NCBI GenBank assembly: GCA_941918925.1
Contig: OW799234.1
Location: forward strand, 113,063,128-113,127,127
Origin: Phyto melanocephala
Lineage: Eukaryota; Arthropoda; Insecta; Diptera; Rhinophoridae
DNA: 64,000 bases
Direction: 5' to 3'
Shown: piece after piece, positions 45,850 to 59,429 of the stretch
Layout: every line of letters starts with the position of its first letter
Numbering within the stretch: the first letter of the stretch is position 1
Notes under the pieces: generated by a model
The model's database searches: none
What the model was told of the DNA's origin: nothing
What the model saw: only the letters and a program-made list of their open reading frames with translations
Translations under genes and position numbers: made by a program

Positions 45850-47243
45850 TTTCACTTTTATATATATAGATGTATATTTGTTTTAGTTTTTCTTTTAAAT
45901 TCTAAATATACAAAATAAATATTTTTTGCTCTAAGTATAGAAAATAATCAGTATTATTGCCTTCGCTGTCAGCTTCGCAATAATTCTTTGTTGGCCTTGT
46001 GTTCAGACATTGTATCTGGCTAGTTAACATACAAATATAATAACCCCAAAGAAAACAATCCGATACGGATAAATCTGGTGAAAAGTAGGTCAATTGATTT
46101 CCAAATTTCCGTAATTTATTCGCTTCAAAAAAAATTTGACCTTAAAGTGTCATTATGACACGGGGAGTATTTCCATGCTACTGAAACCATATCTTAGGTC
46201 TGTTTTCATGAGGAGCACTGTTCTTTCATAAAAAAAATAATTTATCTGTACTTTTTAATAAAGGTAAATTTACTATTTAAAATAATTTATTATGATTAAG
46301 GTGTTTTATTTGCAATTCGAACTGCAATATAAGTTGCCAAGTTGATGCCATTTTTCTTAATAGATAATTTGAGAGTAACCCAATGATGTAAGCAAATCCA
46401 AAATTGTTCGATTCTTCTTTAGACCCTTCAGCTATAGGTAATGCTAAACATTTGCAATTTTCTTGAGTTAATCAATATGAAGTTATGCCGACAAGCTCTT
46501 TAATAAAATAAAATTTCAATATTAATGAGACTACTTTAGCCCTTAGTTCTCCCGTATGGTACTCAATTGCTTAATAAAACCCATGTAAGTGGAAACAAAA
46601 ACATCTGAGGAATAAATATTGATGTGATTCAAAATTGAATAATAGTCAGAATAATAGATTTTTATCATATAAATGAGGGAATAAGTATTTTAATGGAAAG
46701 AGCATATTTTAGACATTTTAACGTCAGAACTTCGCCCTCTGAAACATTGGTTCGTTGATTAGTTTATCGTTACCACCCGTATGGCACCGTAAGAGATTTG
46801 CCTCGAACCGGTAGATAACTTTGAATTCGTATTGCGAAAAATATTGAACGTGTAGAGCAAAGTGATAACTATAACAGAAATATCAAGTAAAATGCAGTTT
46901 TCACATAATCGAAAATGTCAAAAATTTTCAGGTTAATTTCAACAGTTGGCCAGAAATGGAATCGACTTTATTGAAAATTTGACTGTAAGCGATTGAGCTC
47001 GCTTTTATTGAAATGGATTTGTTAAAAAGCAGAACTGTAGGTTCTGTAGTTCTAAAAATCCAACGTTAACTTCAACCCTTTAGAATGTAAAACTATTACT
47101 TAAAATACAATGATATTATTTTTTGAAAATTTTATTTTTAAGGATGTTATGGAAGATGCTCTAAAGCAAGTCGCTTATTACATTAGCTTTCAAAGTTAAT
47201 GTATTTTCGTTTATTTTTAAATTATGTTTTTTGTCTCACCATG
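45298..47243 (-). mobile_element. Decayed mariner interrupted by a Helitron
   Basis: The ends CATGGTGGGCCAATAG (from 45298) and the complement of CATGGTGAGACAAAAA (ending 47243) are flanked by TA on both sides. Without the 511-bp Helitron at 45360-45870 the element is about 1.43 kb, full mariner length. The minus strand keeps only scraps of transposase, best TYFSPDLSVSDCFLWGYY (45902-46093), which is the block with the third catalytic Asp. Confidence 0.72.
45360..45870 (-). mobile_element. Non-autonomous Helitron with two internal units
   Basis: On the minus strand: TC start (TCTATATATATAAAAGTGAA), an (AC)n run, two of the 120-bp units, a GC-rich segment (CAACGCGCGCCGGG) and CTAG, between host A and T. 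Same family as 24413-25319, which has six units. Confidence 0.8.
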
Positions 47244-47741
47244 TAAATGTGCATTTTTTGGAATAAAGAAATATTTAATGAAATAGAGCTAAACTAATTT
47301 AAGTACCATATTTCTGTGGCAATAATTAATATTAATAATGGTCTAAGTCATAATTTTCTGTTCTGAGATATTTAGGGGGTTGTCTGAAATAAATTGTGTT
47401 TAGTTTTCATATAAAATTTTCAGCTATAGAAAAAGATGCGTAATTACTTCGAACAAAACTGTTAGTTCGATAAAAGAAATAAAAACTTTTTATTAGTTAA
47501 TAATTATTTTTTTTTAGTTAAGATATTTATTGAAATTATAAGACACAAATAAAAAGAATCCATTGAAAACAAACATTCTTTATGAAATAATGGTTTAATT
47601 AAAATTAGTTCATATTTCGACACATTATTAAATATAATATATAAGTTATCACACATAATTATCATCGTATTCAGTTAAATCTGGATGAAAATATAACGTA
47701 TTTGCTGTATTTAAGTTTTTATAGAAATCTTTATATATATA

Positions 47742-48197
47742 CTACTACCCAAGCCCGGGGCATGTTGCTACGCCCCTTAATAAATTAAAATGCATTCTGA
47801 ATTTCAATTATATCAAGTACAAGAATCTAAAAATTATAACTTTTTTTATAGGCGCAGAGCTGCCCACTTTTCTAATCATGAAACTGTATAGTCATAACAG
47901 CTCAATATGTGTGCTAAGTTTCAGAAAAATCGGTGTAGTTCAAGTAGCTGAAAATGATAACTTTTTTATGGGCGTGACACTGTTCACATTTCTAATCATG
48001 AAATTATATAGTCATGACAGCTCAATATGTGTGCAAAGTTTCAGAATAATCGGTCAAGTGCAAGTAGCTAAAAATGATAACTAATTTTTTATGGGCGTGG
48101 CCCCGTCAACTTTTTACCACCCATAAACACTCCGATCGGATTTACGGTTTCGTAGTCTATAGCTAACACACACAGAAGAGTTTCACTTTTATGTAGA
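47742..48197 (-). mobile_element. Non-autonomous Helitron, diverged copy with two units
   Basis: Same family: 'gcccggggcatgttgctacgcc' at the 3' side, two 'agtcat(a/g)acagctcaatatg' units, and 'gagtttcactttta' at the TC end. The CTAG terminus has decayed to CTACTA. The open frame at 47878-48084 merely spans the two repeat units. Confidence 0.7.
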
Positions 48198-51100
48198 TTT
48201 CATTTTTATTAAAAACAAAGTATAAATAATTAGTAAATACAAAAAAGGTAAAATCTTTGATATTTTATAGTTTATAGTAGTCTACTCAAAGAAGCAAAAA
48301 CAGAATTTCTTACATAAATATTAGATATCCATGTATGTATGTATGTACATATGTATTTATTTAGTTGCCAACTATTTTCTAAAACATCAAAAATGTATAT
48401 ACCAAATATATCACCAAACCGAAAATTTGAATGCCAAACAAGATTGAATATCGCTACGTTTGCCGATTAATCGCTTGATTTGACAACCTTGCTGATGACT
48501 GCACTCTTTTAAAGATGAGCGATTATTAATATATTTAACATATGTATAGTAATTATATAATAACATTCAAAACACATAGCTTTAATATTAAAAGTACTAA
48601 TTATATTTGTTTTTTATTTTAAGTATTAGTTTATAATTGTATTAGTAATGATTACTCTATTTTATGTATATTGTAATAGTATAATAGATAAGCAAGAAAA
48701 AACTGAAACATTAGATATTAAATTATATTTATAAGCTTATAACAAGCATACGAAAATATGTTTATTGAAAGAGTTGAATTTCGTTTGATAAGTAATTATC
48801 ATCAAGCGTTTCACAATAGTTTTATTTACACTTACGGTAACAAGATTATTTAAACTATTTCTAAAACGTTTTTGTTTGTTTATATTTTGGTTTCTCATTA
48901 GCTGCATTGTCTAGTGATGATAGTGAAATAATCAAAACATTTTAAGAAAAATGCAACAAAAAGCAACAGTTCTTTGCATTTCTTGTGGTAAAATATTAAC
49001 ATCTTTGAGTTAAGTACTTTTTTGTACAAACAATTTTTAATAATTCAATGCCAATAGCATATAAATTTTTTTTTTATAAAAACAAGTATTAATTTATGAT
49101 AGAAAATATATTTTCAACACTTTGTAATTATAATTTAATAAGCAATCAATTTTAAAATTTATTACAGGTTTATTACTTTAATAAATTGCTTTACAAATGG
49201 TTAATAAATAAAAAAAAAAATATATTATAAACGTCAGTGTTCATTTTTATATGAATTCTAGAATTTTAAAGAGATTTCAAAACGTTTGTGCATGAGTTTT
49301 TTTTTATTACTCTTTTCTTTTATTGTGTTCATTTTTTTGCTTTTATATTAGTTTTATTGTTTGATTATTTTAATAACCGTAAAAGGGTAAATATTTTTCT
49401 TTTTCAATTTTATGTATTTTCTATTTATTCTTTTTTTTTTATTTGTTAAGAAGTTTTTTCCCTTATCATCATTTTAAACCCATTTCCCATAACACGAGCA
49501 CACTTTCGTTACTTGTGTATCGTATTGTTAGTTAAGAAACCAGTTTCCAGCTTTTTCTTATTTTACTTCTTTTCTTTTGTTGTATGTGTGTGATTTTTAG
49601 CAGCAAAAATAAAATATGTTTATTGTAACACAGAGCTCTTTCCAAGTTTAATTTTACTTCGTTTTTTTCTTGGTTACTTTTCCTTTTGCTTGCCGGGAAC
49701 TAGGTTACTTATGTGCCTGCATATGTGTTATTGGTATAAAGTGGGTTATTAAAAATGTTTGAAAAACCAATTTTGTAAGAAAATTTTATTTCGTAAACCT
49801 TTAATAAATTTTTAAATTGATTGAGAAAATGGGGGTTTATTTTTATATGAATTCGAAAATTTATAAGAGATTTATGAACTTTTAAGTGATTTTTGGCACG
49901 AGCTCACGTGAATGAATGATTTTGACCCTTCAATTTCTACTCCCTGAAAATTATACATAAATTATTATTAAAAAAAAAAATTATCAATACATACGTATGT
50001 ATGTATGTATAAATAAATATGAAAGTTCAGACGAACATATTTCGTATGAATCTTTTCCCTGCCAGTAACATTTTGTTTGGTAGATAAGTGTTATTATACT
50101 CTCCTGCCAGCAAATTTTAAGAATCAAATAGCTTTTAAAATATACAGGCAATAGGCCTTTTACATTCTATTCCTTACTTAATGATCTCGTCTGACAAATT
50201 CAAGAGTCTCAGAAAGAATAAACTTTTTTCATTTAATGTAATTTCTTTGTGCAAGTGGCAACGCTTAAATTTAGCAGCTGATAGATATGATTATTCCGAT
50301 TATTAAAAATCAAGCGTTTTATCAAAGGATATAACGTTATTACTGTGAGAACTTATGCCAAAAATTTATAAAATTGTGCTGAGGCTGCTCGAAAACTTTG
50401 ATAGTTTTACGAATACAAAAGCAATAGGTATTTTATTTTTATTCCACATTTACTGAACTGTTCTGGGAAAGTTCTATTTAAAACGTGCAATATTTTATTT
50501 AAAAAAAGAATTCATATGATGCACTTCTCTGAAGTGAAAAGAATTTAGGATGAGAAAAGAGGATGAGTAGTACTTTTTATTCTTAATTATTTATTTATTT
50601 ATTTATTTATTTAAAGATTAAGAATACACATGAATGTATAAAACTAAATTTAGGTATATATAGCTATAGCAAAGGGGCCTTAAGCTTACTTATTCTTAAG
50701 TAAATTATTCGTTATTTAAGCATTATGGAAAGGAAAAATACTTTATGGAAAAAAAGATATTGCCGAAAGTACACAAGATAAAGTTTTTCCACTTCAGATT
50801 TATAACAAATATCTGGTAAAGCGATAAGCACAACTGGACTGGACGAAAGTGGTACTTAGTCCCTCAGGGACATGTAAACTTAGTGTTATTGAATCATGGA
50901 AAAAAGAACCACATTTATCCAAACATCGACGTGAACATCAACGCTCATTAACGATTAAACGTTATGAATAAATTACGATTATAAAAAAATGGCTACGTTG
51001 TGTATAAAATATTAAAAGGATGATGTTGAGTGGCATGACGAAAAGAAAATTTTTATTTTGTATTATCTTCAACTAATCTTTAGTTCTAGGCATCGACCGA

Positions 51101-52160
51101 CTAAACACACCTATTAATTGGCAAGTAAAATAATTTATATTGCTGATTTAGTATAGTTACCCCGATGATCATGATGATCATAGACAATATTTTTATTGAT
51201 GATTTGTCGATAATACAATTCAGATGAGGCGATGTTTGATAACAGAAAGTTGACTTTGTTCAATTGCAAAAAAAATATATTTTATATTAGTTCACGCTAG
51301 TCGTACCAACTTGTATCTGTGAGACCCATTTTAATGTTTAATCCAATGTAATAACGAAAATATTCGGTATATTGCAACCAAACTTCTTGTGATACGTTTA
51401 TAAGATTGTATGTGTGTATGTGTATCTGCATGGATGCCTCTCTCACTGGGTGACAAAAATCTAGTCTAACAAAAAAAATTTTAAAAAATTTAACTATTTT
51501 ATTTTTTATAAGTCAAAACCAAAAAATGCGACATAAACTACTGACACGTGCTCGAAAACTCTCTTTACGAGAAGTTTCTAAAACAATTATTGCTCCATAA
51601 ATACGCAAAAGATCACGAAATAAATTACAACTGCCTATAGTTCTACCAAATGTGACTAATTGTGAAACAAATAAATGCAAAAGTTGTCATATGAGTGATT
51701 CTAAAAAAAGTCCAATAGTCAACCAACGCCGTCAAGTTTACTTGATTTTGATTAAATAAAGATTTTAATGAATAAAAGGTTTTCCTTCAAATATTTATGT
51801 TTGTGCTTTATAGACACTTGCTGTAATATTTTATGTCGATATTATTAGGGTAAAATTAAGCTTCATTGACGACAGGGTTGTAGATAGACAAATGCATGAT
51901 CTATTTATATGAAAATATGATCGATAAGATCATCAACTACAGTGTGCACGGAAATGTCGCTTAGGCTACTCCTTGTCTTAAAAAATCGTCAATATTTAGT
52001 CTAAACTTTGTGCAAAGTGTTGACAATGAATTAACCTGAGTCATGTACGAGTCTTTGAGGATTTCTTAAAGCCGTTGTAGGTTGATGTCCACAACAGTAA
52101 ACTTTTTCTAAATTAGTTGCAGTAACGGTAAAATTTAATAAAATTTAACTAAAAGCAATA
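48198..52160. other. AT-rich spacer, no gene seen
   Basis: Nearly 4 kb without a supported frame. It holds short TATG runs (48331-48345, 49990-50010) and a (TTTA)n run (50588-50613). Confidence 0.5.
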
Positions 52161-52164
52161 AAAA

Positions 52165-52810
52165 CGCTCGAACGCACGGCCGAATATGATATCGTCATGT
52201 ACACAGGTATAATGACCATATACATGTTCTCACGTTATACGAAATTTTGCTTTTTGAATTTGATTTTGAATTTTTACTAGTTGGCTGTGTAAATTTTAAC
52301 TTAGTTACCTGCTACTAATCCAGACATTTCAGCTGATTGATGGACTTGAGAAAAAAAATTACCCCCAATTTTGTTTAGGCTCTATCTTGGACTTTAACTT
52401 TTTCGTAATTTACTGTATTCTACTGATCATGATGCCTGATTGATGCCAATATTGCGAGGGTTGATGAGGGTACACTTTGATTAATTACTAAATTTGACCT
52501 TATATCTATTCTTTATTTTATTTCGGACGCCATCTTGAATTTCAAGTTTTTCATACAGTGCATAACAATATTCTACTGTACAGGATTAATTACTAGATTT
52601 GACAGATAAATAAATTAATTGTACGCCATTGTTTAGTGGAGGCCATCGTAGATTTTTTATTTTTTTAGTGTATTATATTTTGCTAGTCAAGTCCTTCCTT
52701 TTGATACCCGTATTGCTTTTCGCTTACGAAAAATTTGCAATCATTTGATATTCTCATTTATAACCAGTTAGAGTTTTTGAGACTACAGCTTGTATGATAG
52801 TGTCTTTAGC
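52165..52810 (-). mobile_element. Second DINE-like family, reversed fragment
   Basis: The complement shows the 'gggtatcaaaaggaagg ... acaatggcg' units of the 20.7-kb element. The left side holds 'gcacggccgaatatg', a decayed 3' hairpin. Confidence 0.5.
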
Positions 52811-52860
52811 GTGCTTGAAACTTAATTAAGAGATTAAGTTACTTGACATCTTTAACCTAA

Positions 52861-53399
52861 TATACAAAATTCTCTTGTCGTGGTGTTTGTGATTAAACTC
52901 CTCCGTAATGGCTCGACCGATTTTCATGAAATTTTGTGTTCATATCGGGTAGGTCTGAGAATCGGTCAACATATATTTTTCATATCCCTCAATGCCACGC
53001 CTTTTTAACGCCCCCTAAGGTAGGCCAGACTGCTGGACCGATTTTCTTGAAATTTTCGCGCAATATAACGAAGACACTGATATGATTAATAGGATACTTT
53101 TTTACCACGCCTACTTTAACGCCTACTTTTTTTAATTATGTACTTACATCGATATAGTTTTCAGTGTTTTTCTTTAAATTGTTCACAATTTATAGTCCAG
53201 CCAATGCAGAAATAAGCGTTTATTTTTCATAATCCTAAATATTTAGGGTGACTCATCCCAAGGGACAATTTGTACCTCGCCTAAATAACGCAACGACTTC
53301 GATTTAATTTTAGAACACATATGGTTAAGGTTTTTTAATGTAAAAAATATTTCCTAGAATTGATTTATATGGCAAAACAACGTTGGTCAGGTCAGCTAG
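52861..53399 (+). mobile_element. Non-autonomous Helitron, second family
   Basis: Begins 'tatacaaaattctcttgtcg' and 'gtttgtgattaaactcctcc', has two 'cgaccgattttcatgaaatttt' blocks and 'atatcgggtaggtctgagaatcgg', and ends 'ggtcaggtcagCTAG' before T. The 3' CTAG-T end and overall pattern match insect Helitrons of the '...gccgggtcagctagt' type. The 5' boundary is approximate. Confidence 0.6.
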
Positions 53400-53504
53400 T
53401 ATATAAATTTGCCGATTAGAAACAGATTTGTTCAACATTTTATACGAAGCATATTGCATCTACAAATGTCAGCAATAGTGTCTATAAATTATCCCAGTGA
53501 TGTA

Positions 53505-53670
53505 AAAATTTGATTTTTATATATCTAAAGTATTGATATCACATACTGATCTGATATACAATAAACGGACAGGCAGACATTATCAGTCGACTTTTCTAGT
53601 CGTAAGTTTTCAGATATTTTATGAAATGACAAAACTATGTCGACCCTTGCCACTACAGGTTAAGTGTATT
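53505..53670 (-). mobile_element. Fragment of the short DINE-like family
   Basis: Matches 56.98-57.18 kb: 'gatatcacatactgatctga', 'ggacaggcagacattatcagtcgac', 'gaaatgacaaaactatgtcgaccctt'. Only the 5' part of the element remains. Confidence 0.55.
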
Positions 53671-55039
53671 AAAATATGTTTTGTTTCAACCAATACCATT
53701 AAGTGCTTCATTTGACTCGCAAATAAAATTAAGATCAACGGGAAAGAAAGTGCGATGCACTACAGAATATTTGTATAAAGGCGAAAAGAAGGCACATCAT
53801 TGAATTAAGAAAAGTTTGTTGAAAGTGTAGAAAGAATCAACAAATTGTTATAAAAGTATTTATTTGTTTTGTTATTAAGCTTATGCTACATATAAGAGAT
53901 GATCCACCATATTGTTATATTGTTTAGTAACGAATCTAAAAATTTTAACTCTGAAACACATACAAAAATCCTTAAAATTTCAGTAATTTAGTAATGCAAC
54001 AAATATTTCAAAATAAACAAAATTGAGTTTTACTAAGCTATGTATATATTAAACAAACTTATAAAATACGTACATATGTGTCGGAAGCCTAGTGGCAAAG
54101 AAGATATAAAAGAAGAAAGTTTTTGTTTAAGTTTGGAAATTTGAAATTTTTTTTTTTTAATATTGTATTGAACTTACAATATAAACCTTAAACAAAATGG
54201 GTTTCTGTGTTGTTGGCAAAGGATAGAAATAACGAAAGGGAAAAAAAGTTTCAAGAAAATTGAGAAAATAAATAGAAAACAAAAAAATTGAAAAAGAAAA
54301 ACATTTACCCGTTACGGTTATCGCAATAATCAAACAATAAAACTAATTTACAAGAAAACAGGAAAGCTTAAAGTAATACCAAACACAAGCACATACTGAC
54401 ATTTACGTCAGGGAAAAGCAAATTAAAAAAGTTGATTTTTTTCCCACACAAACACTTACATATGTATGTATGTGTATATGTGCACATGTTATACACATGA
54501 TAAATATTGAATGGTAATGGTAGGCTTTCAAGGTGAAACATACTTTTACATTTGGATACATGTGTGTTGTATCCATATGAGGGCTTGTAATGGAATGTAT
54601 TATAAGTATGTTTTATTTCATTTGGGACTTATTATTATGCCATTAAATAATTCCATGTAACGGATGTTATACGCTTATCACTCTTTAAAAATTATTAGTA
54701 GTTTGTTTATAAATGTTGTCTTATTGTAAAAATGTTATTAAAAAAACAACTTGTACATAACTCTGTATATTGTTTGAAAGGTTTTCTCGCCCTTCAGTTA
54801 ATATTTAGACAACTTAAGGTTAGTATAAAACATATTTTAGTAAAGTTTGTTCGAATGGAAAATGTGTTGTAAACAATTTTAATTTGTAATAATAATCCCT
54901 TATCGCTACTTTGGCTCTTAAAGCCATTCTCCTTTTTGTTATAATAATTGTTAATTTGGAAGATATCTGTAAAGAAATTTAATAGTCATTAAAGGCAATT
55001 TAAGTAAAATATATAAATTTTTTGAAATGGTTTCTTATG
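53671..55039. other. AT-rich spacer, no gene seen
   Basis: No supported frame or repeat family. Confidence 0.5.
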
Positions 55040-55041
55040 TA

Positions 55042-55990
55042 CAAGGTGAGCCAAAAAGTTATGAAAAAAACTTTTTTTTAAATATTTCGTTTAAATAATT
55101 TTTAGGATTTCTTTTTCCAAACTATCACATATACAAAATGAAAATTGTTAACACTAAGCATGGAAATAGGTGTCACTTAAATGACTCCCGTTTACAGCTT
55201 TGCAATGATGAGCTCATTGAGGAGCCTTTTCCATTACACCTTCTAGTATTTTTGGCTGTAACTTTTATATTTCTGCAACATATTTTCACATATACTAATC
55301 TTTTTAAATAACTACGAAAACATTGTCGTGTGCTGACAAATCTGGCGAAAGTACTGGCGAATTTATTTCCGAATTTTCGGAAATTATTCCCTCTCCAATA
55401 CAATTTTTTTCTCAAAGTGAAAAGCTGGACATAGTAAATATGCGATTAGAAAGCGACACCGCTTTCCATTTACCGTTACAATTTTCCGTATTCGTTTTTG
55501 AATACATAAAATTATATTTTAAAATGTAAAGCTACACCACACTGTACACCTAGTGGGGTGCTATTAGCATTGATAAATGAATCTTAGATTTTCGAAATCC
55601 CAAAATCTTCAGCCCGGCCTTTTAAATAAAAATTTGCTTCATGACTGACAATCAGATTTTTAATAAAGTTGATTTCATCTCTGGCCAGCTGTTGCAATTT
55701 AACTGATTTACGGGTTTTAATTCTATCACCATTTGCAACTTATTTGAATATAAATCATAAATGATCGTTTTATATGTATATGTCGTAGGTACGTATACGT
55801 CATTCTCAGATGAATGGAAGACCTTCTGATAGATGTTTTCTGTATTCCTTTAACACCTGACTTCATATTTTCCGCAGTGCAAGTTCGTGGTAAATGTGTA
55901 TCGGTGCCATATCTGTGGCGACCATGAACAAACCAACGTATCATTTTTGAATTATTTGAGTCTCTTTTTGCAAACAGGCGCGCTAAGTAT
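55042..55990 (-). pseudogene. Decayed mariner
   Basis: The end CAAGGTGAGCCAAAAAG follows TA at 55040-55041. In broken frames the minus strand gives QQLARDEINFIKNLIVSHEA (first Asp region, with His for Asp), FYLKGRAEDFGISKI, STPLGVQCGVALHF and LSPDLSAHDNVF (third Asp region). Many stops. The second TIR was not found. Confidence 0.65.
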
Positions 55991-56518
55991 TTATTTTAGT
56001 TCATATTTGTAAGCGAATGTAGTAAGTCCGTAGCTCCGTGTTAAGATGTTTGTATGCCAAATTGCAAGTAGTAAAAACTTGTATTTTAGTAATGTTCTTT
56101 TAGCGCATTTCTTAGTAATGAGAATTTTTGATGGAAATTAATAAAATTTTTAATGCCCTACTTAACTTTAACTTACTTTATTTCATAATATTTGTGGCAA
56201 AAAGGGACAACTGCTTAAGACGACATAAGAAAAAAATTTAGATAATAACACAATTGCAATTTCGCAATTTAAAACTACCCTCAGGCGTTGCTAACTATTT
56301 TTGGTACCTTTTAAGGACGTTGTAGCATAAAAAATGTTTGTCTCTATTTTTCTAACGAACAATAAATATTATTTGGAATGGTAACTTATTTGACCTTATA
56401 ATTTTATTACCATTGCATATGAGACTTCTTGTGTTAAAAAAAAATTTGTTAAATGCTTAGACGAAAATAATGTTTAGAATAAAAATAAAAAAATATTTCC
56501 AAAACTAAATGAAATAAA
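55991..56518. other. No feature seen
   Basis: AT-rich, perhaps more of the decayed mariner at its left. Confidence 0.4.
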
Positions 56519-57190
56519 AACAAGTAACAGTGCTATATTCGGCCGTGCCGAATCTTATATACCCTTCGTGTAGTCATGCAATAATAATTGTTTGTATCAC
56601 CATTCATCTCATATAAAATACGTACATGCATGTAAAAAACATACCAAACAAAAAAAAAATTAGAAAAAAATATATTAAAAATAAAAAAAATTTACCAAAA
56701 AAAAATTTAAAAAAAATTTTAAGCAAATGTTTAAAAATTTTTTAAAAATAAATATAAAAAGAAATAATAAAATATAAATAATATATTAAATAACATAAAA
56801 AAAATTGTTTTGGCTCAGCTGGAATTCGATACCTCGTTTACTTTAACCAGTATGTATGTATGTAGGTTGTTGTTGTAATTGTGAAAAAAACGAGGTGGTC
56901 GTGGTTTTTTGCTCATATCTCTGAAATTTATTGGGCGATTGTGCTGAATTTCAATAGCGATTCATTCCTGGATATATCCAAGAGATTGATACCATATACA
57001 GATCTGAGGAACATATAGTTGCTTCTAAAAGTTGATTTCAACCAACACACGGACAGACGGACAGATGGTCAATCGACTCCTCTATTCATAAGCTTTCAGA
57101 AAATATATAATTTATGGGGTCGGAAATGAAAATTGTAGAAGTTACAAACGAAATGACAAAGCTATATCTACCCTTGTGAAGGGTATAATA
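56519..57190 (-). mobile_element. DINE-like element, short family, copy 2
   Basis: Complement of a 3' hairpin (CAAGTAACAGTGC, TATTCGGCCGTGCCGAAT) at the left and of the 5' hairpin (TACCCTTGTGAAGGGTA) at the right, with an A-rich centre. Sister of 14669-15402; both share the 'ttttggctcagctgg(g/a)attcgat' block. Confidence 0.82.
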
Positions 57191-58340
57191 AAAGAAGGTA
57201 TAGACGCAATTTTATTACGAGTGGTCTTGTCCGTCATGGTATAAAAAGAGTAATCCGACACATACATGTCATTGAATGACATTGTTCAAACATGCCAGCA
57301 GTTTTTTAAATTGTAATATTGCCGCTTTCATTTATATACTCCGTTTAGTCGTTTGTTTATGTTTTGTTTGCAAAACCAAAAATGCAACACAACAAACACT
57401 TAAATTATGTAATGGATAAATTAGAATTCTATATCATAATATTTAGGCGAATTGTGAGTTTTTGTTTAATTTATTGATTGTGAAGAAGAATTTGTTAATA
57501 TAAATTATTCAACATAGTCTTCAAAAACTTTAATCTCTGATATATGCACGTATGTGGGTAATATGCAATATTTTCTTATAACCTTGAAAATGCTTAGTTT
57601 TTTACTGTTCAAGCGTATCAGTAACTTTGTGACAGTCTTTTGTCACATACATTTCAGTTTTAAAGTCAATTAAATTATTTCTCATTAAACTGTTCACTTG
57701 CTATTTACTTGGTGTTTGTTTTATTCTACTGGTTTTGAAGTCTATTGATTTTTGGTTTGTTTTTTATTATTTATCTTTTACTTAACTTTTCCTACCATTA
57801 TCTTTTGATGACTGCTGTTTACATTTAATTAACTTATTCCATAGAATTTCTCTATAAAGTTTTTTTTTACTGTCATGTCCGTCCATTAAATGTGTAACTT
57901 ATTGCTATAGATTTAATTATTATTTTGTTTAGCTTTATACAATTTAATCAGTTTATTTTTTATTTAATTTTCAATGAGCATTAAGAAAGCATTGAGCGTT
58001 TGCAATTTATTTCGAATTACTGCTTATAAAATGTAGTAAAAATAAATAATTTTATTTGTTAACGTAAATTGGCTTGTATTGTATTTCAATATGATTATAT
58101 TTCTCGTTAAATATATATTCTATGTCACTACTAGTGGTTAGAGTTTGATACATACAAGTTTGACTTTTAATTTTTGACATCAAGAAATAAGAATTTCTAC
58201 ACTTACTTACTATACTCCCTCGTGTTAACTACAATGTTTTATTTTTACGAAAAGTGAGGATTATGAATTGACGCCTAGAGGTAGTTAAAAAATACTATTT
58301 ATTTTGTGTCGCCATGGGTGCCACATTGAACCTAACTTAG
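57191..58340. other. AT-rich spacer, no gene seen
   Basis: No supported frame or repeat family. Confidence 0.5.
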
Positions 58341-58344
58341 GTTA

Positions 58345-58885
58345 GGTGAGAAGTAGGTGTAAAAGTAAGCGTGTCAAAGTAATATCTGTTATTAAACTTA
58401 ACTTTCAATATAGAGTCCTCCATTCCTCCAAAATCTTTGTCCTAGAGACTGTTGTAAATTTAAGTTAAAGCGTTATATGGGAGGTGGGTGTAAAATTGGG
58501 CATGCACTTTAATTTGCCATTATTACAAATCAATTGGTCAAAGAACAAAGTTTTTAAAATTTGAAAACCGTTTATCTAAATTTGTTAGTTTAATTACGTT
58601 TCAAACTTTAAACACACCAAAAAAGGCATAGTGCAGGGTGAATTTTCGTACATTTTGATCGATAAATTCTTTCGTAATACATATTTGGATTTAAGCAATA
58701 TTTCTGGGGAACAAATTTTTTTTCGTGTCAAGAAGTTTATTTGGGAAATTTTAAGCTCTGCGTTGTTTCGTTTAAACGCCATCACTTTTATTCGATGCAG
58801 GAAAGAAATTTTTTGACGTGCGCTTACATTACGAGCTATATTTCTCTTTCTGAAATACTGATTAAGTCCATTTTCATGCATTTAT
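58345..58885 (-). mobile_element. DINE-1-like internal fragment
   Basis: Follows copy B from 29.4 to 30.2 kb: 'gcgttatatgggaggtgggtgtaaa', 'gaattttcgtacattttgatcgata' and 'cattacgagctatatttctctttctgaa'. Both ends are missing. It is preceded by 'cctaacttaggttagg' at 58331-58346. Confidence 0.75.
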
Positions 58886-59129
58886 GGAATTTTAGGTGAC
58901 TTTAAAACTATGTTGTCCACACCTATCTTAGTTTGTTGCTATATTAACCCACATGAGTGTTAATATTATTAATATTAATATTATTATTATTAAGAGATGG
59001 GACAAAATTTTTATTGAGATAGGTTTAAAATATAACCCTTTTGCAGCTGCCCAAACCTGAATTCTGTTCAGATCAAAACTTTTCAACATTAACATTATTT
59101 ATGGGAAATTATATTTATGATTTTTGTTT

Positions 59130-59260
59130 GGGAATTCCGTTTTCCATATGGAGCGCACAACATGCCAACTGGGCATAAGTGCATACCTGTCATGAGTTTG
59201 GGCTTTTATACCCCTCCTTTTCAACCTAACCTAACCTAACCTAACCTAACCTAACATAAA
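59130..59260 (-). repeat. Short dispersed repeat headed by six TTAGG units
   Basis: Plus strand 59225-59254 is (CCTAA)6, that is (TTAGG)6 on the minus strand, followed by 'gaaaaggaggggtataaaag' and 'gcccagttggcatg'. Like the 4.5-kb insert, a less AT-rich segment begins with TTAGG-type sequence, so a retroposon-like head is more likely than a telomere trace. Confidence 0.5.
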
Positions 59261-59429
59261 TTATTTGTAATGATATACTTAAATAAATTTTTCCAAAACA
59301 TGTATTAAGTTAAATTGCTAACACACAAGGAAAATGGCGGAGGCTACTTAACTCACTCCTCTGTTGATGTTAAGGGGATGAGAAAAGCTACCATATAAAG
59401 CTGGTGCTTGAGGACGATCACTAAGGTTT

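Noticed and set aside
47878..48084. 68-aa frame with an internal duplication
   Set aside because: The duplication is the pair of 120-bp Helitron units, not a protein repeat.
59225..59254. A true telomere end
   Set aside because: Only six TTAGG units, inside a long sequence on both sides, in a fly-type genome that should lack TTAGG telomeres.
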